NCBI GenBank assembly: GCA_052387905.1
Contig: JBQTIR010000060.1
Location: 1 to 19,960 of the forward strand
DNA from: JBQTII01 sp052387905
GTDB lineage: Bacteria; Actinomycetota; Actinomycetes; Sporichthyales; Sporichthyaceae
Reading direction: 5' to 3'
DNA: 19,960 nt
Part shown: in pieces, positions 1 to 6,238 of the stretch
How positions within the stretch are numbered: position 1 is the stretch's first letter
Layout of the letters: each line of letters begins with the position of its first letter
Position numbers and translations under genes: made by a program
The notes under the pieces: model-generated
Databases searched by the model: none
What the model was told of the DNA's origin: nothing
What the model saw: the letters and a program-made list of their open reading frames with translations, nothing else

Positions 1-5
1 CACCT

Positions 6-78
6 GGAAAGTGCCCCTCGCTCGGTGAGTCTTGGTCCGTCGCAAGTCCAAGTCTTCCCAGCGCAGAGGGCACTTTCC
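6..78. repeat. 11-bp inverted repeat at the left edge
   Basis: GGAAAGTGCCC at 6-16 is exactly the reverse complement of 68-78, with 51 bases between the arms. The pairing can be extended by two bases if one C is bulged. Nothing between the arms codes for a recognisable protein. It could be the end or the scar of an insertion sequence, or a stem-loop belonging to the mobile region that follows. The sequence alone does not decide between these. Confidence 0.6.
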
Positions 79-412
79 TCATTCACACGCCGAACAGCCC
101 CACGGGTTCATGAAGAGCCGGGGTTAACCTCGCGGGGGTCGGTGATTCAAAGGCCGACGCCGCCAGCAGGCAGCTGAGCGGTGGAGGAAGCGAGATGCGG
201 CGCGCCGTTTGACTCCCCGCGGTCCGAAAATTTTTATCTCAGCATTTGATCTAACCACCATCAACCTTTGCGACCTCCACCGGACCCCCACGTACCGTCA
301 CTGCCGAATTTCGATCGCTCCGTATAGGTCTGGCCCTTAGACCGCAGCAGACATATGCATTCTTTGAATGTACGGTGGTCGGTGTGGGTGAGGATTGTGC
401 GGGCGGCCGCCG
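79..412. other. Gene-free region upstream of the relaxase (possible oriT region)
   Basis: These 334 bases hold no credible coding frame. They include an AT-rich patch near 225-260, unusual in this GC-rich window, a promoter candidate at 209-237, and a small hairpin GGTCT (327-331) / AGACC (339-343) with a 7-base loop directly after the sequence CCGTATA. In MOB-F systems the transfer origin usually lies next to the relaxase gene and contains inverted repeats beside the nick site, so this stretch is the natural place to look for oriT. That assignment is inference; I do not recognise a known nick sequence with certainty. Confidence 0.35.
209..237 (+). promoter_or_regulatory. Candidate promoter for the relaxase gene
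   Basis: TTGACT at 209-214 matches the -35 consensus of the housekeeping sigma factor in five of six bases. It is followed after 17 bases by TTTTAT at 232-237, which matches the -10 consensus in four of six. The implied transcript start near 244 would leave a leader of about 170 bases before the GTG at 413. Prediction from motif and spacing only. Confidence 0.45.
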
Positions 413-3400
413 GTGTTGAGTTCGGCGAAAATCGGGACCTCGTCGTGGCGCTACTACACGAGTTCGGTCGCGTGCGCCGCGTCGGAGTACTACCTCGGCG
501 CCGGGGAGGCCCCGGGCCGCTGGCACGGCCGCGGCCTGGCCGAGCTGGGCCTGGAACCGGGTGCCCTGGTGGGCGAGGCGCAGCTGGAGGCGCTGTTCGC
601 GCGTGCTCTGCACCCGGGCTCCAGGAAGAAGTTGGGGCGGGCGTGGCGGAGCGACGGGGTGACCGGGTTCGACCTCACGTTCTCGGCACCGAAGAGCGTC
701 AGTTCTCTGTGGGCGCTGGCAGATCCCGACACGGCGGGGGAGTTGCGGGCGGCGCACGCGGATGCGGTGACCGCGGAGCTGGGCTATCTGGACGCGCACG
801 CGTCGTGGTCACGGCGCGGGGTGGACGGGACCGAGCAGGTCGCGACGAGCGGGTTGGCCGCGGCCTTGTTCGAGCACCGCACAAGTCGGTGCGCGGACCC
901 GCAGTTGCACACCCACGCGGTGGTGGTCAACAAGGTGCACTGCGCCGACGGGATCTGGCGCACGATCGACGCCACGGAGTTGTATCACCACAAGAAGAGT
1001 GCCGGGATGATTTACCAGGCTGCGTTGCGCAGTGAGGTATTAGCGCGGACCGGTCTGATTTTCGACACCGCGGACAACAACGGTCAAGCAGAGATAACCG
1101 GGGTGCCCGCCGGTCTGTCGAAATTGTGGGCCAAACGCACTTCTCAGATCGAGCCCGAAGCGGCAGCCAAAATCGCAGAATACGAGAGCACCTTGGGGCG
1201 GTCGTTGACCTCGAATGAGCGGGCCGCGGTGACCAAGACCGCGGTCCTGAAAACCCGCCCGGCCAAGGAACACCATCACGACGCCGGCACGCTGCGGGAA
1301 CCATGGGTGAGCGAAGCGACCGGCGCCGGGTACGACCCGGGCCAGGTGGTCGAGACAGCCCGCGAGTCCGCCCGGCAAGCGTGCCGGCAAGCGCCCGGGC
1401 AAGCGCCTCGGCAAGCGGTGGAGACGGACCTGGCGGTCACGGCGGGCGCGGTGCAGGCGGCCGCGGCTACCAGGGCGGTGTTCTCCCGCGCGGATGTGAC
1501 CGGGCAGGTCGCGGCGCGGATGCTGGTGGACGGGCGCAGCGCGGCCGGGGTGCTGGCGTTGGTGGAGCAGTACACCGACCGGGCGTTGGGCTTGCCCGAA
1601 GCGGTGCCGGTCGGGGAGCACCCGACCGGGCGCACCCCGCGGGCCTCGGATGCGCGCTGGGCCGGCGCCGAGGTGCTCGCTGCGGAGGCCCAGGTGCTGT
1701 CTCTCGCCGGTCGTGGCCGCGGCGGTGGGTACGGCCGGGTCCAAGCCTGCACGGTGATCGTCGCCTTGGATGATGCCGGACTGGACCTCACCCAGTACCA
1801 AGCCATAGAGGCGCTGGCTTGCGGTGGGGATTTCCTTTCGGTGCTGACCGCCCCGGCGGGGGCGGGGAAGACCCGCACTCTCGGGGTCGCCGCGTCGGCG
1901 TGGCAGCGGGGCGGGTACCGGGTGATCGGGTTGGCGCCGTCCGCGCGCGCCGCCGGGGAACTTGCCGCGGCGACCGGTGGCCCGCCGGACACCCTCGCGA
2001 AATGGATCCTCGACAACAACCGGCGCGGGTTACTGCCGGCTGACGCCCGCGGCCGGGTTGTGCTCGACGCCCGCACCGTCGTCATCGTCGACGAGGCCTC
2101 GATGGCCAACACCCACGATCTTGACACCCTGGTCGTCGCGGCTGCCCGGGCTGGGGCGAAGGTGGTCTTGGTCGGGGACCCGGCCCAGATCGGTGTGGTC
2201 AACGGCCCCGGTGGGATGCTCGCCGCGCTCGCCGACGCTGGGCACGGCGTCGACCTGGACACCGTCCACCGGTTCAACGAGGCGTGGGAGGCCGGCGCTT
2301 CGCTCGGGCTACGCCGCGGCGACCCCGACGCCCTGACCGCCTACCGCGACCAAGGACGGATGCACCCGTGCCTGGGCACGGACGATGCGGTCGCTGCGGT
2401 GCACGCCCACTGGGCTCGCGAGTCCGCGGCCGGGAGTGAGGTGCTGATGATGGCCCGCACCCGCGCGGACGTTGACACCCTTAACCAGGCAGCGAGGGCC
2501 ACGGCCGTCGCGACTGGGCAGGTCCACGGGCCGGCCGTGCGAATCGGGGAACGGGACTGGCAGACCGGGGACCTTCTCCGGACCCGCCGCAACGACCGCC
2601 GACTGCCCGTCGGCGAGGGGGGGAACGTGCGCAACGGTGACCGCTACCGCGTGCTCGGTGTTGACCCGGAGGGTCTGCAGGTGGAGCATCTCGACCGCGG
2701 CGAGGCCGCGTTCCTCCCCGCGGACTACGTCGGCGCCCATGCCGAGTACGGGTGGGCGACCACCATCACCGCCGCCCAGGGCGCGACCGTGCAGGTCGGC
2801 CTGGTCCTGGTCCGACCAGGGATCGACCGCGACCACCTCTACGTCGTGATGACCCGCGGCCGCGAAACGAACCACACCTACGTCACCCCCGACCCGAGCA
2901 GCGAGGCGGACGATCGGCACGGCATCCCGGGCGTCGGGCAAGGTAATGCGACACCAGAAGAGCGTGCTCTCGATGTTCTCGGGTCCGCTCTTGCCCGCAG
3001 CGGCGCGCAGGACGCCGCCCACACCGCCCGCGACCACGCCCGCACCCGCTCCGTCGACGCCGCGCGCCGCGACGCGGAGCAGATCGCCCGCCAAACAGCG
3101 AAGCCGGTCGTCCCGGCCGAGCATGCCGCCCGCACGAATCAACTGACGGAGCTTCAGGTGCAGAGCGACCGCCTACATCGGGAGCAGCGGGAGCACCGTT
3201 TCGCAGCGGCGACAGCTCGCGCCGAACTTGCCGGCACCTCCCGGCTGCGCCCCGGTCACCGGCGCGATCTGATCGACACGATCACCCGCCACGACGGAGC
3301 CTTCGACGCGAGCTTCCCCGACGCGGCGAAACTGGACCGTGAGATCCGCACCCTCGCCCGCCAGGTCAACGCCGACGCTCGGGAGCGCGAGGCCGAGCAA

Positions 3401-3619
3401 GGCTCCCGCACCCTGCGTGCCACGCGGGTACGAGATCGTCGCGAGGCCGTGCTGACTCCGGCCCGTGACCTGGCCGCGTCCGGGGCCAGATTGCCGCGCT
3501 CGCTCGCCTTGGCTCAGAGCAGCGAGGAGGTGCTCCGTGCCGCCGAGCGCAGCCGGCGATCGACCCGCGACCACGCTCACGACCGAGGGCGCGACGACGG
3601 GCCTGTGATCGGCTGGTGA
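413..3619 (+). CDS. TrwC/MobF-type conjugative relaxase with helicase domain
   Basis: This 1068-residue protein would nick plasmid or element DNA at oriT, stay covalently bound to the 5' end and unwind the strand for transfer. The GTG at 413 places the tyrosine pairs Y14/Y15 and Y26/Y27 as in R388 TrwC (Y18/Y19, Y26/Y27). The metal-binding histidines H155, H166 and H168 have the same spacing as H150/H161/H163 of TrwC. The C-terminal half is a RecD-like SF1 helicase: Walker A APAGAGKT at 480-487, DEAS at 560-563, GDPAQ at 588-592 and VMTRGR at 812-817. A charged Arg-rich tail of about 200 residues follows. No strong ribosome binding site is visible; the start was chosen by alignment to the family N-terminus, and an earlier TTG at 395 is possible. 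The frame appears intact. Genes for a coupling protein or secretion channel are not in the window. Confidence 0.93.
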   Translation: MLSSAKIGTSSWRYYTSSVACAASEYYLGAGEAPGRWHGRGLAELGLEPGALVGEAQLEALFARALHPGSRKKLGRAWRSDGVTGFDLTFSAPKSVSSLWALADPDTAGELRAAHADAVTAELGYLDAHASWSRRGVDGTEQVATSGLAAALFEHRTSRCADPQLHTHAVVVNKVHCADGIWRTIDATELYHHKKSAGMIYQAALRSEVLARTGLIFDTADNNGQAEITGVPAGLSKLWAKRTSQIEPEAAAKIAEYESTLGRSLTSNERAAVTKTAVLKTRPAKEHHHDAGTLREPWVSEATGAGYDPGQVVETARESARQACRQAPGQAPRQAVETDLAVTAGAVQAAAATRAVFSRADVTGQVAARMLVDGRSAAGVLALVEQYTDRALGLPEAVPVGEHPTGRTPRASDARWAGAEVLAAEAQVLSLAGRGRGGGYGRVQACTVIVALDDAGLDLTQYQAIEALACGGDFLSVLTAPAGAGKTRTLGVAASAWQRGGYRVIGLAPSARAAGELAAATGGPPDTLAKWILDNNRRGLLPADARGRVVLDARTVVIVDEASMANTHDLDTLVVAAARAGAKVVLVGDPAQIGVVNGPGGMLAALADAGHGVDLDTVHRFNEAWEAGASLGLRRGDPDALTAYRDQGRMHPCLGTDDAVAAVHAHWARESAAGSEVLMMARTRADVDTLNQAARATAVATGQVHGPAVRIGERDWQTGDLLRTRRNDRRLPVGEGGNVRNGDRYRVLGVDPEGLQVEHLDRGEAAFLPADYVGAHAEYGWATTITAAQGATVQVGLVLVRPGIDRDHLYVVMTRGRETNHTYVTPDPSSEADDRHGIPGVGQGNATPEERALDVLGSALARSGAQDAAHTARDHARTRSVDAARRDAEQIARQTAKPVVPAEHAARTNQLTELQVQSDRLHREQREHRFAAATARAELAGTSRLRPGHRRDLIDTITRHDGAFDASFPDAAKLDREIRTLARQVNADAREREAEQGSRTLRATRVRDRREAVLTPARDLAASGARLPRSLALAQSSEEVLRAAERSRRSTRDHAHDRGRDDGPVIGW
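1373..1420 (+). repeat. Four tandem 12-bp units in the relaxase linker
   Basis: Four imperfect 12-base units based on CGGCAAGCGNNN run in frame through 1373-1420. They encode four-residue units RQAC, RQAP, GQAP and RQAV at residues 321-336, between the relaxase and helicase domains. A repeat whose length is a multiple of three in a linker can change copy number without breaking the frame. Confidence 0.75.
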
Positions 3620-3715
3620 TGGCCGCCTCGGTCGGAGATGGATCAGCCTTCGACGGCCAGCCGAGCAATGCGCCAGACAGAGAACAGCTCCCCGGTGATG
3701 TCGCACATCACCCGG

Positions 3716-3970
3716 TCATCCGCGCAAACCGAGTCGGCGCGCCACCTCGTCGTGCGGTGCATATGACGTCTGGCCGGCGGCCTCCCGGGCCTGCCAATCC
3801 GCTAGCGCTACAGCGTCCTCCAATTCCTGCGGGGACGCCTGTAGCTCTAGCGCCCGCAGGCGAAGGAAGTCAGTCACGGGCACCACGACGGCGGCCTGCC
3901 CACCCAGGTGGATCACCTCATACGGCCCGGTGTCCGGGCCTGGCATCGGATCGGCCGGGTGAGCGGTCAT
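3716..3970 (-). CDS. Phd/YefM-like antitoxin, apparently without a toxin partner
   Basis: This encodes 84 residues. The middle has the look of a Phd/YefM antitoxin: a short beta segment (YEVIHLGGQAAVVVPVTDF), then an Arg/Leu-rich helix (LRLRALELQ) and an acidic, Ala-rich C-terminal half that in this family wraps and neutralises a RelE/ParE/Doc toxin. In this family the N-terminal part binds the promoter DNA. The start ATG (3970-3968) is preceded by GGAGGGG six bases upstream of the start region, which supports it over a 38-codon upstream extension in the same frame. The toxin gene normally follows directly, but downstream on this strand there is only a short frame of about 22 codons before the antisense of the relaxase gene. 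It may be an orphan antitoxin or the remains of a module that stabilised the element. The family assignment rests on pattern and length. Confidence 0.6.
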   Translation of the reverse strand: MTAHPADPMPGPDTGPYEVIHLGGQAAVVVPVTDFLRLRALELQASPQELEDAVALADWQAREAAGQTSYAPHDEVARRLGLRG

Positions 3971-4021
3971 TGCGCCCCTCCGCTTCCTGGTTGGACACGC
4001 GAAGGCCAGCGTACGGACAAC

Positions 4022-4050
4022 CTCGGACAGCACCTCAGCATCTGTCCGAG
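4022..4050. promoter_or_regulatory. 9-bp inverted repeat upstream of the antitoxin, candidate operator
   Basis: CTCGGACAG (4022-4030) and CTGTCCGAG (4042-4050) are perfect reverse complements separated by 11 bases. The repeat lies 52-80 bases upstream of the antitoxin ATG, where antitoxins of this family commonly bind to repress their own operon. A TAnnnT element read on the minus strand (TACGCT, complement of 4008-4013) sits between it and the gene. The operator role is inference. Confidence 0.45.
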
Positions 4051-4082
4051 ACACTCCCGCATGCGCCCCAGGTGACCGTCTC

Positions 4083-4103
4083 ATCTGGCCATAATCTGGC
4101 CAT
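4083..4103. repeat. Tandem 10-bp direct repeat with 11-bp period near the tRNA 3' end
   Basis: ATCTGGCCAT occurs at 4083-4092 and again at 4094-4103, one base apart, so the period is 11 bases, about one helical turn. Each copy contains the palindrome TGGCCA. It lies 51 bases from the 3' end of the tRNA-Arg gene, which makes binding of a recombination-directionality factor or integrase arm one possible role. A site for the antitoxin is another. Confidence 0.6.
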
Positions 4104-4153
4104 TTGACCGGCGCGATCTGCGGTAAACCGCCTCTGACCTGCGGAAACTTGGG

Positions 4154-4225
4154 TGCCCCCGGCAGGATTCGAACCTGCGCTTTCGCCTCCGGAGGGCGAC
4201 GCTCTATCCCCTGAGCTACGGGGGC
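4154..4225 (-). tRNA. tRNA-Arg (anticodon CCG)
   Basis: On the minus strand a complete 72-nucleotide cloverleaf can be folded. The 7-bp acceptor stem (GCCCCCG / CGGGGGC) pairs perfectly. The D arm is GCTC/GAGC. The anticodon stem TCGCC/GGCGA has the loop CTCCGGA, giving anticodon CCG, which reads the arginine codon CGG. The variable region has 4 bases, the T arm is GCAGG/CCTGC with loop TTCGAAT, and the discriminator base is A. CCA is not encoded. The gene is divergent from argS, whose product charges this tRNA. Its 3' end points at the accessory region with the relaxase, the geometry expected when an element integrates into a tRNA gene. Confidence 0.97.
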
Positions 4226-4240
4226 CCTGGGTCGGCGCAG

Positions 4241-4246
4241 AGATTA
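4241..4246 (-). promoter_or_regulatory. Candidate -10 element for tRNA-Arg
   Basis: Read on the minus strand this is TAATCT, matching the TAnnnT pattern of actinobacterial -10 elements. It is 15 bases upstream of the mature tRNA 5' end, which would give a leader of about 9 bases. No convincing -35 hexamer is seen at 16-18 bases upstream. Confidence 0.4.
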
Positions 4247-4290
4247 CCAGCCGGTTGAGGACGCTCCGCGGCGCGGCCGAACGCTGCGGC

Positions 4291-4359
4291 AGACCACAAA
4301 CGAAACCAGTGGGGCGGCGGTCGGGCGTAACGGCGCAACTCCAGTAACGGTTGTGGTCT
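4291..4359. repeat. 12-base inverted repeat between tRNA-Arg and argS
   Basis: The arms are 4291-4302 (AGACCACAAACG) and 4348-4359 (CGGTTGTGGTCT), with 11 of 12 positions complementary and 45 bases between. The sequence GTAACGG appears twice inside (4327-4333 and 4345-4351). It lies in the 248-base gap between divergent tRNA-Arg and argS. No role can be read from it; an operator or a transcribed stem is possible. Confidence 0.5.
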
Positions 4360-4461
4360 ACAGCAGTCGAAGCCACGCACCTGGCGCCGAGGGTGAGGCA
4401 GGTCGCAGGGCTTGGCGCCGCGCCCGAGGAAAACCCGTCGGGGGTGAGGCAGTGCGGCCGT

Positions 4462-4467
4462 TAAGCT
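4462..4467 (+). promoter_or_regulatory. -10 element for a leaderless argS transcript
   Basis: TAAGCT fits the TAnnnT -10 pattern and ends exactly 6 bases before the GTG start codon at 4474, so transcription would start at or next to the start codon. No Shine-Dalgarno sequence is present before this GTG. Both points agree with a leaderless mRNA, common in actinobacteria. The -35 region is not recognisable. Confidence 0.5.
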
Positions 4468-4473
4468 CTCCCG

Positions 4474-6132
4474 GTGACCCCCGCTGAGCTCGCCGACGCT
4501 GTCCAGATCGCCGTGTACACCGCGGTGCAGTCCGGTGAACTGGCTGTCGCGGTTCCGCGCGAGGTCCACCTGGAGCGCGCCCGCTCCCGCGAGCACGGCG
4601 ATTACGCCACCAACATCGCAATGCAGCTGGCCAAGCCGGCCGGGATGGCGCCGCGAGCGGTCGGGGAGATCCTCGCCGTCCACTTGCGCCGGGCGAGCGG
4701 GATCGATGCTGTCGAGGTGGCCGGCCCTGGTTTCCTCAACATCACCCTCGCTGCGGCTTCTGCGGGCCGGCTGGCGTACTCGATCGTCACCGCCGGGACC
4801 GCCTACGGGCGCTCGGAGACGCTGCGCAAGCAGCGCATCAACCTGGAGTTCGTCTCGGCGAACCCGACCGGCCCGGTCCACCTCGGCCACACGCGCTGGG
4901 CCGCGGTGGGAGACAGCCTGCGCCGGATTCTGGAGGCCGCCGGCGCCGATGTCGTCAGCGAGTATTACGTCAACGACGCCGGCGTGCAGATGACCAAGTT
5001 CGCCGAGTCCCTGCTCGCAGCCGCCCGTGGACGTCCGGCGCCCGACGGCGGCTACGGCGGGGAGTACATCACTGACATCGCGGCACAGATCGCGGAGCAC
5101 GCTCCGCACCTGGCCGGCGCCGAGGACGTCGTCGCGCTGCCGGAGTACTGCGAGCGTGGCTACCGGTTGATGCTCGCGGAGATCACCGCGAGCCTGGAAC
5201 GCTTCGGCGTTCATTTCGACGTCTGGTTCTCCGAGCGAGTTCTGCACTCCTCGGGCCGGGTGGATGCCGCAATCGAGACCCTGCGCGCGGCCGGGCACAT
5301 CCATGACACCGACGGCGCGGTGTGGCTGCGCACCACCGACTTCGGTGACGACAAGGACCGCGTGCTGGTCAAGGCCGACGGCGAGAAGACGTACTTCGCC
5401 GCGGACGCCGCCTATTACCTGGACAAACGCGCCCGCGGGTTCGACACCTGCATCTTCATGCTGGGCGCCGACCACCACGGTTACATCGGCCGGCTGCGCG
5501 CGCTCGCGGCCTGCGCCGGCGAGGACCCCGACACCGTCCAGGTGCTGATCGGTCAGCTGGTCAAGCTGCTGCGTAACGGCGAGGAGCTCAAGATGAGCAA
5601 GCGCGCCGGCACCATCGTCACCCTGGACGACCTCGTGGACCTGGTCGGCGTCGACGCCGCGCGGTACTCCCTCGCGCGCTCGTCGACGGACTCCCAGCTC
5701 ACGATCGACGTCGCCGAAATCACCCGGGCCGCCCCGGAGAACCCGGTCTACTACGTGCAGTACGTGGGCGCCCGCACCGCGTCGGTGTCCCGCAACGCCC
5801 GTGACCTGGGCATGGACTGGTCCCCGCCCGAGTCCTTCAAGCCCGAACTGCTGACCGACGAGCGCGAGGCAGTTCTGCTCGGGGCGTTGGGGGAATTCCC
5901 ACGCGTGGTGGCCAGTGCCGCGGAGTTGCGCGAGCCGCACCGCGTCGCCCGGTATCTGGAGGAACTCGCCGGGGTCTACCACCGCTTTTACGACGGCTGC
6001 CGGATGCTGCCGCGCGGCGACGAGGAGCCCACGGATCTGCACCTGGCCCGGCTCTGGCTCAACGACGCGACCCGCACCGTCCTCTCCAACGGGCTCTCCC
6101 TCCTCGGAGTCAGCGCCCCGGAGCGGATGTGA
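4474..6132 (+). CDS. argS: Arginyl-tRNA synthetase
   Basis: This 552-residue class I cytoplasmic synthetase joins arginine to tRNA-Arg using ATP. The N-terminal additional domain (about 1-115) is followed by the catalytic Rossmann core with the HIGH-type motif HLGH at 136-139, preceded by SANPTGP, and the KMSKS-type motif KMSKR at 373-377. The C-terminal part (about 430-552) is the DALR anticodon-binding domain and ends in LGVSAPERM, typical for the family. The length fits actinobacterial ArgS. The GTG start lacks a ribosome binding site and fits a leaderless transcript. A cognate tRNA-Arg gene lies divergently just upstream. Downstream the gene is separated from lysA by a long inverted repeat. 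Confidence 0.97.
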   Translation: MTPAELADAVQIAVYTAVQSGELAVAVPREVHLERARSREHGDYATNIAMQLAKPAGMAPRAVGEILAVHLRRASGIDAVEVAGPGFLNITLAAASAGRLAYSIVTAGTAYGRSETLRKQRINLEFVSANPTGPVHLGHTRWAAVGDSLRRILEAAGADVVSEYYVNDAGVQMTKFAESLLAAARGRPAPDGGYGGEYITDIAAQIAEHAPHLAGAEDVVALPEYCERGYRLMLAEITASLERFGVHFDVWFSERVLHSSGRVDAAIETLRAAGHIHDTDGAVWLRTTDFGDDKDRVLVKADGEKTYFAADAAYYLDKRARGFDTCIFMLGADHHGYIGRLRALAACAGEDPDTVQVLIGQLVKLLRNGEELKMSKRAGTIVTLDDLVDLVGVDAARYSLARSSTDSQLTIDVAEITRAAPENPVYYVQYVGARTASVSRNARDLGMDWSPPESFKPELLTDEREAVLLGALGEFPRVVASAAELREPHRVARYLEELAGVYHRFYDGCRMLPRGDEEPTDLHLARLWLNDATRTVLSNGLSLLGVSAPERM

Positions 6133-6144
6133 GTACGCGTCCTG

Positions 6145-6220
6145 GCGGCATGCATGCCCAGATCGCCGCGACACGCCGCAGCCCATCGGCGTGTCGCAGC
6201 GATTTCGGCATGGATGCCGC
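6145..6220. repeat. Long 34-base inverted repeat between argS and lysA
   Basis: The arms 6145-6178 and 6187-6220 are complementary at 30 of 34 positions around an 8-base loop (6179-6186). The inner 11 bp (GCGACACGCCG / CGGCGTGTCGC) are perfect. The outer segments each carry a near-palindrome, GGCATGCATGCC at 6147-6158 and GGCATGGATGCC at 6207-6218. One mismatch (G6161 opposite T6204) becomes a G-U pair in RNA. The stem ends only 7 bases before the lysA ribosome binding site GGAGAG (6228-6233). There is no T-run after the stem, so a classic intrinsic terminator is not obvious. Confidence 0.85.
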
Positions 6221-6238
6221 GGCTACCGGAGAGTCCCG

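Noticed and set aside
1276..2277. A 333-codon open frame on the minus strand within the relaxase gene
   Set aside because: The plus strand carries the helicase motifs in one intact frame; the antisense product is Ala/Pro/Arg/Ser-rich without a motif.
4216..6186. A 656-codon open frame on the minus strand, opposite argS
   Set aside because: It overlaps the tRNA-Arg gene and mirrors argS, whose motifs are intact. High GC leaves stop-free antisense frames; the protein is low in complexity and shows no family motif.
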